A DNA stretch of 5,236 nt, from assembly GCA_022013615.1 (NCBI GenBank), contig JAKLQB010000214.1, positions 1-5,236 on the forward strand, in the 5' to 3' direction. Below are positions 1 through 5,236 of this stretch, one piece after another. The notes under the pieces are model-generated. The model was not told the DNA's origin and did not search any database. It saw only the letters and a program-made list of their open reading frames with translations. Made by a program: the position numbers and the translations under genes. Source of the stretch: Desulfobacterales bacterium. Lineage in GTDB: Bacteria > Desulfobacterota > DSM-4660 > Desulfatiglandales > Desulfatiglandaceae. Numbering within the stretch: position 1 is the stretch's first letter; the number at the start of each line of letters is the position of its first letter.

Positions 1-1
1 G

Positions 2-109
2 ACAAAAAGACTGAAAAACCGTCCTAAAGATGAATTCCTCTCAATCTTTCTTGGATTAGCCACTCCTGATCCCTTAGACTCTGCCGTATTTATGGCGGAG
101 ATGGCTTAG
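2..109 (+). CDS. Possible 3' end of an unidentified gene (partial)
   Basis: An open frame enters from the left edge and ends at TAG 107-109, giving 35 residues that finish in ...DPLDSAVFMAEMA. The other five frames all contain stops within the first 110 bases, so this is the only frame that could be the tail of an upstream gene. An open stretch of 35 codons can arise by chance, and part of it (79-100) also folds into a hairpin, so coding is not certain. I do not recognise a family in this tail. The gap of 170 bases to the next gene suggests it is not tightly coupled to the transporter genes. Confidence 0.35.
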   Translation, partial: TKRLKNRPKDEFLSIFLGLATPDPLDSAVFMAEMA

Positions 110-135
110 GGGGAGGACAAAATCTCATAAAACCC

Positions 136-164
136 TTGCAAGTTATCCAGGAATGAAGTATAGG
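136..164 (+). promoter_or_regulatory. Weak candidate sigma-70-type promoter upstream of dctP
   Basis: TTGCAA (136-141) and TATAGG (159-164) are separated by 17 bases, and each matches four of six positions of the TTGACA/TATAAT consensus. Transcription would begin near 171 and leave a leader of about 110 bases before dctP. The TTGCAA lies in the small palindrome CTTGCAAG (135-142). I looked for a sigma-54 type GG-N10-GC site in this gap and did not see a convincing one. Matches this weak occur by chance, so this is only a candidate. Confidence 0.22.
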
Positions 165-202
165 GCTGAAGGATAGGTTGGTAACAACATCAATAGTGAA
201 AG

Positions 203-213
203 AAAGGAGGTGA
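203..213 (+). other. Strong Shine-Dalgarno-like sequence without an obvious gene
   Basis: AAAGGAGGTGA complements the 3' end of 16S rRNA over all eleven bases, yet it lies about 70 bases before the dctP start, which has its own site. The nearest start is GTG 214-216, opening a 16-codon frame (MKRIGLINGSKNFIFN, stop TAA 262-264), but only 3 bases separate GGAGG from it, which is short. ATG 236-238 opens a 15-codon frame whose TGA (281-283) overlaps the dctP ATG, but it lies 25 bases from this site. It could serve a leader peptide, be a standby site, or be chance. Confidence 0.3.
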
Positions 214-279
214 GTGAAGAGGATAGGTCTAATTAATGGGAGTAAGAATTTCATTTTTAACTAAAAAAAGGAGGAAGAA

Positions 280-1416
280 ATGAAAAAGAAGATTTTTCTA
301 TTGGGTTTGTCGGCAATCATAATCACTTGCTTTGTCTTTATGGCTTTCAACCCGGCTGTTGCGGAAGACAAAAAGATCAAATGGCGAATGGGCAGCACCT
401 GGACACCGGCCATTAATCTCTATCACGGTGACAAGTCGATGATTAAGTATGTCAAGGAGATGACCGACGGGAGGTTTGAGATAACATGGTTTCCTTCCGG
501 TTCACTCATGAAGGCATTTGAGTACTTTGACGGCTGCAGTAAGGGCGTGGTGGAGGCCGTTGGCGACTGGTCCAGTTACTGGATTAGCAAAGACCCTGCC
601 TTTGACTTCCTCGGTTCTATGCCTTATGGATTCACCAATATGGACTATGTAACCTGGTATTATCAATTTGGCGGCGAGGCGCTCTATAACGAGGCCTACG
701 GAAAATTCGGGATGCGATATTTCAACCTGGGAGCAACAACTTCTGAGTCCGGGTTTCGAACCACCGCGAAGACCGGTCCTATCAAATCAATTGCCGACTA
801 TAAAGGCAAGAAGCTGAGGACCCCTGCCCGTGGCACCATCTGGATTCTCCAGCAGCTTGGTGGATCGCCTGTCAGTATGCCCGGCGGCGAGATATATCTG
901 GCCATGGAGAGAGGAACCCTGGATGGCGCGGAGTTCAGCGCCCCCGGTATTGACTGGGAGATGGGCTTTGCCGAGATTACCAAGTACTGGAGTGTCCCTT
1001 GCTGGTTCCAGCCGGCATCCCAGGTGGGCGTTATGGTGAATCTGAAGGCATGGGATAAATTATCAAAAACAGACCAGGCCATATTTACAACCGCGTGTAA
1101 GGCTGCGGCCATGGAAAGTCTTACCTTCTATGAGGCAGACTCAGGTAGGGCCATTGAGAAATTCATTGAAAAGGGCACCGAGATCGTCAAACTGGATGAT
1201 GAGAGCCTGAAAAAGTTAGACGAGTTGTCGGGCGAGTATATCATAATGGCGGCCAAGGAGAGGCCAGGACTTTTTAGGAAAATCCTAAAATCCCAGATGG
1301 ACTATCTTGATGAATATAAGGACTGGCGAGACATGACCGGAAAATTTGGTTATGGGTTCCATCCCACCTATGTGGATAAGGTACAGGCTGCGTTGAAGGA
1401 AATGGGAATGGAATAA
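280..1416 (+). CDS. dctP: TRAP transporter periplasmic substrate-binding protein (DctP family, TakP-like)
   Basis: This is the extracytoplasmic receptor of a TRAP transporter: it binds an organic acid in the periplasm and delivers it to the DctQM membrane complex. Residues 1-28 form a classical Sec signal peptide (MKKK, a hydrophobic stretch 5-23, cleavage predicted after AVA at 26-28), leaving a mature protein of about 350 residues, normal for the family. The DctP signature is clear: KGKKLRTPA (175-183) contains Arg180, which aligns with the conserved arginine that pairs with the substrate carboxylate, and GGEIYLAMERGTLDGAEF (202-219) is the adjoining ligand-site block. The pattern GG-IY-A-E-GT-D-E resembles the alpha-keto-acid receptor TakP more than classical C4-dicarboxylate DctP, but residue 219 is Phe where I recall Trp in TakP. 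The start has AAGGAGG (268-274) five bases upstream. A hairpin terminator follows directly. DctP identity is sure; the ligand (keto acid, lactate, other carboxylate) is not. Confidence 0.96.
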   Translation: MKKKIFLLGLSAIIITCFVFMAFNPAVAEDKKIKWRMGSTWTPAINLYHGDKSMIKYVKEMTDGRFEITWFPSGSLMKAFEYFDGCSKGVVEAVGDWSSYWISKDPAFDFLGSMPYGFTNMDYVTWYYQFGGEALYNEAYGKFGMRYFNLGATTSESGFRTTAKTGPIKSIADYKGKKLRTPARGTIWILQQLGGSPVSMPGGEIYLAMERGTLDGAEFSAPGIDWEMGFAEITKYWSVPCWFQPASQVGVMVNLKAWDKLSKTDQAIFTTACKAAAMESLTFYEADSGRAIEKFIEKGTEIVKLDDESLKKLDELSGEYIIMAAKERPGLFRKILKSQMDYLDEYKDWRDMTGKFGYGFHPTYVDKVQAALKEMGME

Positions 1417-1421
1417 ACGAG

Positions 1422-1459
1422 AAAGAGGTCTTTGGAGAAAACACTTCAAAGGCCTCTTT
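1422..1459 (+). terminator. Terminator-like hairpin after dctP
   Basis: Starting six bases after the dctP stop, AAAGAGGTCTTTGGAG (1422-1437) pairs with CTTCAAAGGCCTCTTT (1444-1459) over 16 base pairs, two of them G-U, closing a 6-base loop AAAACA. The 3' arm ends in TTT and is followed by AATATT, so the U-tract is short and interrupted. It could terminate transcription fully or in part, or protect the 3' end of the dctP message. Its place between the receptor gene and the membrane genes fits the need for excess binding protein. Confidence 0.75.
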
Positions 1460-1479
1460 AATATTCAACTTAGAGACGC

Positions 1480-1532
1480 GCGTCCATTGGGCCTACGTAC
1501 GGCTTGGAAAACCTTTTATGCTCAATGGGCGT
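1480..1532. repeat. Imperfect inverted repeat in the dctP-dctQ gap
   Basis: GCGTCCATTGGGC (1480-1492) can pair with GCTCAATGGGCGT (1520-1532) over 13 positions, three of them G-U, around a 27-base loop. The left arm overlaps the perfect 10-base palindrome GACGCGCGTC (1475-1484). I see no reading frame of interest here. The long loop and wobble pairs make it less convincing than the hairpin before it. It could be a folded leader segment, the remnant of a repeat, or chance. Confidence 0.35.
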
Positions 1533-1535
1533 AGT

Positions 1536-1566
1536 CAGATGTAATTGTCACTATCTGGAACGTCTG
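1536..1566. repeat. Short inverted repeat in the dctP-dctQ gap
   Basis: CAGATGT (1536-1542) can pair with ACGTCTG (1560-1566) over 7 positions with one G-U and a 17-base loop. A competing 5-base pairing CAGAT/ATCTG (1536-1540 with 1553-1557) uses the same left arm. TTGTCA (1545-1550) in the loop resembles a -35 box, but I found no matching -10 box at 16-18 bases. Support is weak; it is listed because it sits in a row of inverted repeats. Confidence 0.2.
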
Positions 1567-1569
1567 CTC

Positions 1570-1678
1570 GGGGGTGTTGGAGTATTGGAGAACTGGAGTG
1601 TTGGGTAAAAATGTATGATTTCGGGATGTTATGTTTTTTGGTTTTTCCATTACTCCAATTCTCCATTACTCCAGCATA
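1570..1678. repeat. Facing arrays of degenerate octamers forming a large inverted repeat
   Basis: The left arm is a tandem run of 8-base units: GGGGGTGT, TGGAGTAT, TGGAGAAC, TGGAGTGT, TGGGTAAA (1570-1609). The right arm has the complementary units CCATTACT, CCAATTCT, CCATTACT, CCAGCATA (1647-1678). The best core, 1578-1604 against 1647-1673, has 23 of 27 Watson-Crick pairs plus one G-U, with a 42-base T-rich loop (1605-1646). No transposase gene, clear target-site duplication or protein-coding potential is seen. The form fits a dispersed intergenic repeat (a non-autonomous palindromic element) or a large mRNA or DNA hairpin. I have the impression that such CCATTACTCC-type repeats are common between genes in Desulfobacterota, but cannot check that here. 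It is not a CRISPR array: the units are tiny and have no spacers. Confidence 0.75.
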
Positions 1679-1769
1679 ATCCCCGGAAAAACAACCACGA
1701 TTGGACTCCTTCCTGGAATAGATCAGAGCCACTTTTCCCGGGTATGGATTCTTAAGGAAAGGTATTCAA

Positions 1770-2279
1770 ATGCAGCTCAAGTCATTCTTGCAAGGTTTGG
1801 ATAATGTCAGCGAATGGTCTGGCAGGATTTTTGTCTGGCTGATTGTTCCTCTTACCGGTGTTGTAGTGTTTGAGGTCATATCAAGGAGGGTTTTTAACGC
1901 GCCCCATATATGGTCAATTGAGGTCACGGACTATCTTTACGGCCCCCATTTCATGTTGGTAGCGGCCTATACCCTCCTTTATCGGGGCCATGTAAGTATA
2001 GACATTATCTATCAGCGCTTCTCGCCAAGGACAAGGGGGATCCTTGACTGTTTCACCCACCTGGTTTTTTTCTTTCCCTTCCTGATTGTTCTTCTGATAC
2101 AGGGGATTTTATATGCCTATACATCCTGGTCAATACATGAAACAAGCCAGTCTGCTGCACTGACCATAGTTCCTTTAGTAAAAACAGTTATCCCGGTAAC
2201 TGCTTTACTGCTCCTGGTTCAAGGTCTGTCAAATTTTATTCGGAGTATAATGCAGGCTGTAAGGGGGGCAGAGAGATGA
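1770..2279 (+). CDS. dctQ: TRAP transporter small membrane subunit (DctQ family)
   Basis: This 169-residue protein is the small integral-membrane subunit of the TRAP carrier, which docks with DctM and helps receive the loaded receptor. Four hydrophobic segments are visible, at about 18-37, 54-72, 93-115 and 138-158, the usual DctQ topology. The family pattern is present: FEVISRRVFNAPHIWSIE (34-51) matches the E-V-x-x-R-x-x-F-x-x-P-x-x-W-x-x-E motif, and YRGHVSIDI (71-79) is the typical loop before the third helix. Length and N-terminus are normal. The start has GGAAAGG (1756-1762) seven bases upstream, a moderate site. The stop overlaps the start of dctM by ATGA, so the two are translationally coupled. 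It is separated from dctP by 353 bases including a hairpin, so it may depend on read-through or on a promoter I cannot identify. Confidence 0.94.
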   Translation: MQLKSFLQGLDNVSEWSGRIFVWLIVPLTGVVVFEVISRRVFNAPHIWSIEVTDYLYGPHFMLVAAYTLLYRGHVSIDIIYQRFSPRTRGILDCFTHLVFFFPFLIVLLIQGILYAYTSWSIHETSQSAALTIVPLVKTVIPVTALLLLVQGLSNFIRSIMQAVRGAER

Positions 2280-3598
2280 GTGCAGAATTCATAACTATCG
2301 GCATGTTCGGCGGGCTTTTGATCGGCCTTTTCATGGGGCACCCCCTTGCCTTTGTTTTGGGCGGCCTGGCCGTGATATTCGGTTATATTGGCTGGGGTCC
2401 ATCGTGCTTCTATATGTTTATAAACCAGACCTGGGGCACAATGGATAATTATATCCTTGTTGCGATCCCCCTGTTTATATTCATGGCCCAAATATTGGAT
2501 CAATCAGGCATAGCCGAAGACCTGTTCGATACCATGAGATACCTGTTTGGTCCCATAAGGGGAGGTATTGCCGTCGCTGTCGTTATTGTTTCAACCCTCT
2601 TTGGGGCATGCACGGGAATTATTGGGGCATCGGTTGTTACAATGGGTCTTTTGTCAATGCCGGTGATGTTAAGATACGGTTATAGCAAAAAACTTGCATC
2701 CGGGGCAGTCTGTGCGGGCGGCACACTTGGGATCCTAATTCCACCGAGCATTATGCTCGTTGTCATGGCCGATCAGGCAGCAGTATCTGTGGGCAAGCTT
2801 TTTGCGGGAGCCGTGATCCCGGGCCTTATCCTGTCAGGCCTTTATATCCTGTATATTTTAATCAGATGCTGGTTCAAACCTGAAGATGGACCCCCTCTAA
2901 GCATAGAAGAAAGGGCATCTATCTCAGGGAAACAGTTATTCATTAGAGTAATAAAATCACTTGTACCTCCCGTTATCCTTGTCCTGGGTGTGCTGGGATC
3001 CATCTTTGCAGGGATTGCTACCCCGACCGAAGCAGCGGGAGTTGGTGCCGTACTCGCACTCCTGATGAATTTGGCATATGGCAAGTTCACCTGGAGCGGT
3101 TTTAAATCTGCCGTTGTCAATACCTCCAGGACTACGGCAATGGTGATTATCATCCTTGTGGGCGCTTCCTGTTTTTCCAGCGTGTTCATGGGCTCAGGTG
3201 GCGGCGACGTTGTGAAAGACTTCATCATGGGTATTGGACTTGGAAAATGGGGTACATTTATTGTCATGATGATTATCCTCTTTTTCCTCGGGATGTTCAT
3301 CGACTGGATCGGCATTATCATGATATGCTTTCCAATCTTCCTCCCCATTGCGGCAGAATTGGGATTTGATAAGATCTGGTTTGTTGTGGTCATCGCTGTT
3401 ATGCTCCAGGACTCTTTTCTAACACCGCCCTTTGGGTATGCCTTGTTCTACCTTAAAGGAGTAGCGCCCCCTGAAGTAACAACATCAGATATCTATTGGG
3501 GGGCTTTCCCCTTCTGGCGACTTATGGAGGTTGGGCTGATCATCGTAGTGATATGGCCCAAAACCATCACATGGCTTGCCGGCGTACTCGTGAAATAA
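2276..3598 (+). CDS. dctM: TRAP transporter large membrane subunit (DctM family)
   Basis: This 440-residue protein is the transport-catalysing subunit of the TRAP carrier: it moves the acid across the inner membrane driven by an ion gradient, usually sodium. It is hydrophobic throughout, with roughly a dozen membrane segments, and of normal length. Family signatures are intact: GHPLAFVLGG (21-30) after the first helix, GGTLGILIPPSIMLVV (148-163), IATPTEAAGVGAV (247-259) and the C-terminal FLTPPFGYALFYLKGVAP (381-398). The two P-S/T-E-type hairpin regions correspond to the substrate and ion sites of the IT superfamily fold. AAGGGGGG (2261-2268) lies seven bases before the start, and ATGA joins it to dctQ. 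The sequence does not reveal the substrate, which is set mainly by the binding protein. No defects are seen. Confidence 0.96.
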   Translation: MSAEFITIGMFGGLLIGLFMGHPLAFVLGGLAVIFGYIGWGPSCFYMFINQTWGTMDNYILVAIPLFIFMAQILDQSGIAEDLFDTMRYLFGPIRGGIAVAVVIVSTLFGACTGIIGASVVTMGLLSMPVMLRYGYSKKLASGAVCAGGTLGILIPPSIMLVVMADQAAVSVGKLFAGAVIPGLILSGLYILYILIRCWFKPEDGPPLSIEERASISGKQLFIRVIKSLVPPVILVLGVLGSIFAGIATPTEAAGVGAVLALLMNLAYGKFTWSGFKSAVVNTSRTTAMVIIILVGASCFSSVFMGSGGGDVVKDFIMGIGLGKWGTFIVMMIILFFLGMFIDWIGIIMICFPIFLPIAAELGFDKIWFVVVIAVMLQDSFLTPPFGYALFYLKGVAPPEVTTSDIYWGAFPFWRLMEVGLIIVVIWPKTITWLAGVLVK

Positions 3599-3696
3599 AA
3601 ATCAGAATTCTTTAACTTTAGGCACTTGCACCATTATCACGGTAAAGCCTGTTGTGTCTAACCTGGCTCGTAATACCGGGCTCGCAAGGCTGAATA

Positions 3697-3702
3697 TATA
3701 AT
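3697..3702 (+). promoter_or_regulatory. TATAAT box just upstream of the acyl-CoA synthetase start
   Basis: A perfect TATAAT lies 11 bases before the ATG at 3714. No good -35 hexamer is found 16-18 bases upstream and there is no TGn extension. If used, transcription would start near 3708-3710 and give an almost leaderless message, which would agree with the absence of a Shine-Dalgarno site. The surrounding bases are AT-rich, so the match may be chance. The gap 3599-3713 holds no convincing terminator, so read-through from dctM is equally possible. Confidence 0.25.
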
Positions 3703-3713
3703 ACTGATAACAC

Positions 3714-5236
3714 ATGCTAAAACCAGGTAAGACCTATCAAGAAGTCTATAACTCCTTTCGCTGGAACATCCCTGCACTTTATAATATTGGTGTCGACATA
3801 TGCGATAAGTGGGCACATCAAAGGTACCGCCTGGCCTTGATCTTTGAGAATGAAAAGGGGCAAGTTCAACAATATACCTTCTGGGACCTGAAAAGACTGT
3901 CAAACAGGTTTGCCAATGGCTTGCAGGCGCAAGGGATAAAGACAGGGGACCGGATAGGTATCCTGCTGCCTCAATCCCCTGAGACCGCAATTTCGCATAT
4001 TGCCATATATAAGGCCGGTGGAATTGCGATCCCTCTTTTTACGCTTTTTGGCACTGACGCTCTTGAGTACCGGCTGTCTAACAGCCAGGCCAAAGGAATT
4101 ATCACGGATGAGGCTAATCTGCACAAGATTCTGGAGATATGGGAAAGGCTTCCAGACCTTAAAGTTCTCATCGTAACAGGTGGTGAAAAGCAAGAAAGGG
4201 TGCTGGATTTTTGGGACTTGATTGAAAAGGGGTCTGCTGATTTTAAACCTGTTATAACAAAAGCAGATGATCCGGCCCTGATCATTTACACATCAGGCAC
4301 CACCGGTCCCCCCAAAGGTGCCCTGCATGCCCACCGAACCCTGTTGGGACATCTTCCCGGTGTGGAGTTTCCCCACAATTTTTTTCCAAAAGAAGATGAT
4401 TTTTTCTGGACACCTGCTGACTGGGCATGGATTGGCGGGCTTATCGATGTCCTGTTCCCAAGTTGGCACCACGGAATTCCGGTAGTTGCCCACCGTGCAA
4501 AGAAATTTGACCCGGAGGAGGCATTTCACCTCCTGGCAAAGTATAGCATCCGTAATGCCTTTATGCCGCCGACAGCGCTGAAAATGATGCGCCAGGTCAA
4601 AGACCCGCATAGTCGGCATGATTATCACATGCGAACCATCGGGAGCGGGGGGGAGACGTTGGGTGAAGAGCTCCTTGATTGGGGCAAAGAAGTGATGGAC
4701 TTGACCATAAACGAATTTTATGGCCAGACTGAATGCAATTTGGTGGTGGGGAGCTGTTCAGAGGTCATGGAAACCAGACCAGGTTCAATGGGGAGGGCAA
4801 TCCCCGGCCACATCGTTGAGGTAGTGGACGGTTCTGGGATGCCTTTGCCTACAGGCAACGTTGGAGAGGTTGCTATTCAAAGCCCCGATCCGGTTATGTT
4901 CCTGGAATACTGGAAAAACCCTGAGGCAACCAAAGAAAAGTATGTAGGCGACTGGTTACTCACAGGAGATCTGGCCAAAAGAGATGAGGATGGGTATTTC
5001 TGGTTTGTTGGCCGAAAGGACGATGTTATCACGAGTTCGGGTTATCGTATAGGTCCCGCTGAGATTGAGGACTGTCTTATGAAGCACCCTTCAGTGAGCA
5101 TGGTGGCTGTCATAGGCAGCCCGGACAAGGTCCGGACAGAGGTTGTAAAGGCATTTATAGTGCTTAAATCTGAGGTAGCACCGAGCACGGAGATTGAAGA
5201 GGATATAAAGAAATTTGTGAAGGTTCGGCTGGCAGC
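3714..5236 (+). CDS. AMP-forming acyl-CoA synthetase, ANL superfamily (3' end outside window)
   Basis: The frame is open from ATG 3714 to the right edge (507 codons plus two bases). It should convert a carboxylate, ATP and CoA to acyl-CoA, AMP and PPi in the cytoplasm, via an acyl-adenylate. ANL core motifs appear in order: YTSGTTGPPKGALH (192-205, phosphate loop), ADWAWIGG (235-242), GSGGETLGEE (310-319), EFYGQTEC (334-341, adenine and substrate site), TGD (417-419, ribose-binding Asp) and GRKDDVITSSGYR (433-445, with the hinge Asp436). Gly337 lies where acetyl-CoA synthetases carry the tryptophan of WWQTE, so the acyl pocket should accept more than acetate, as in medium-chain and aromatic ligases. 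The catalytic lysine of the C-terminal P-K-x-x-x-G-K motif is expected about 20 residues past the edge. An in-frame TAA (3708-3710) rules out an earlier start; no Shine-Dalgarno site is evident. It follows dctM by 115 bases. The exact acid is unknown. Confidence 0.95.
   Translation, partial: MLKPGKTYQEVYNSFRWNIPALYNIGVDICDKWAHQRYRLALIFENEKGQVQQYTFWDLKRLSNRFANGLQAQGIKTGDRIGILLPQSPETAISHIAIYKAGGIAIPLFTLFGTDALEYRLSNSQAKGIITDEANLHKILEIWERLPDLKVLIVTGGEKQERVLDFWDLIEKGSADFKPVITKADDPALIIYTSGTTGPPKGALHAHRTLLGHLPGVEFPHNFFPKEDDFFWTPADWAWIGGLIDVLFPSWHHGIPVVAHRAKKFDPEEAFHLLAKYSIRNAFMPPTALKMMRQVKDPHSRHDYHMRTIGSGGETLGEELLDWGKEVMDLTINEFYGQTECNLVVGSCSEVMETRPGSMGRAIPGHIVEVVDGSGMPLPTGNVGEVAIQSPDPVMFLEYWKNPEATKEKYVGDWLLTGDLAKRDEDGYFWFVGRKDDVITSSGYRIGPAEIEDCLMKHPSVSMVAVIGSPDKVRTEVVKAFIVLKSEVAPSTEIEEDIKKFVKVRLA

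Noticed and set aside
110..279. Sigma-54 promoter or riboswitch upstream of dctP
   Set aside because: No GG-N10-GC arrangement of good quality and no recognisable riboswitch core was seen.
1570..1678. Possible CRISPR array
   Set aside because: The units are 8 bases, adjacent with no spacers, and arranged in opposite orientation on the two sides of a loop.
1535..1732. Minus-strand frame of 65 codons in the dctP-dctQ gap
   Set aside because: It runs through the octamer inverted repeat, and part of its translation simply reflects the repeated octamers. No ribosome-binding site or domain supports it.
2842..3393. Long open frame on the minus strand (183 codons)
   Set aside because: It lies wholly inside dctM, which has strong family signatures on the + strand, and its translation shows no recognisable domain. 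It is an antisense shadow.
3604..3611. AGAATTCT palindrome after dctM as a terminator
   Set aside because: It is an 8-base palindrome with no loop and low stability; no longer stem could be built around it.
3640..3678. CGGTA/TACCG inverted repeat in the dctM-synthetase gap
   Set aside because: Only five bases pair across a long loop, which is expected by chance.
3658..4628. Several minus-strand open frames of about 97-111 codons
   Set aside because: They overlap each other and are opposite the acyl-CoA synthetase, whose ordered ANL motifs establish the + strand frame.

Overview
The window carries a tripartite TRAP carboxylate transporter (substrate-binding protein, small membrane subunit, large membrane subunit) followed by the first 507 codons of an AMP-forming acyl-CoA synthetase that runs off the right edge. 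All genes are on the + strand. The moderate base composition, strong Shine-Dalgarno sites, a TakP-like binding protein next to an acyl-CoA ligase, and an intergenic repeat of TGGAG-type octamers suggest a Gram-negative anaerobe of the Desulfobacterota (former Deltaproteobacteria) type. That assignment is inference from style, not from a marker gene.

Layout: 2-109 may be the last 35 codons of an unidentified upstream gene. 110-279 is a leader with a weak candidate promoter and a near-perfect Shine-Dalgarno sequence that does not belong to an obvious gene. 280-1416 encodes the periplasmic binding protein (dctP, TakP-like). 1417-1769 is a 353-base gap that starts with a terminator-like hairpin and then holds further inverted repeats, the most striking being two facing arrays of TGGAG/CTCCA octamers. 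1770-2279 (dctQ) and 2276-3598 (dctM) overlap by ATGA and encode the two membrane subunits. 3599-3713 is a short gap with a TATAAT box close to the next start. 3714-5236 is the acyl-CoA synthetase, complete at its N-terminus and lacking only the C-terminal part that should hold the catalytic lysine.

How the parts fit: the binding protein would capture an organic acid in the periplasm, DctQM would import it using an ion gradient, and the synthetase could activate it to a CoA thioester at the cost of ATP (to AMP and PPi). The substrate cannot be read from the sequence. The synthetase lacks the tryptophan that restricts acetyl-CoA synthetases to acetate, so a larger acid is likely. The hairpin after dctP would allow much more binding protein than membrane subunits to be made.

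I see no strong evidence of a new biological system. The parts most worth a second look are the structured dctP-dctQ gap and the octamer repeat in it.
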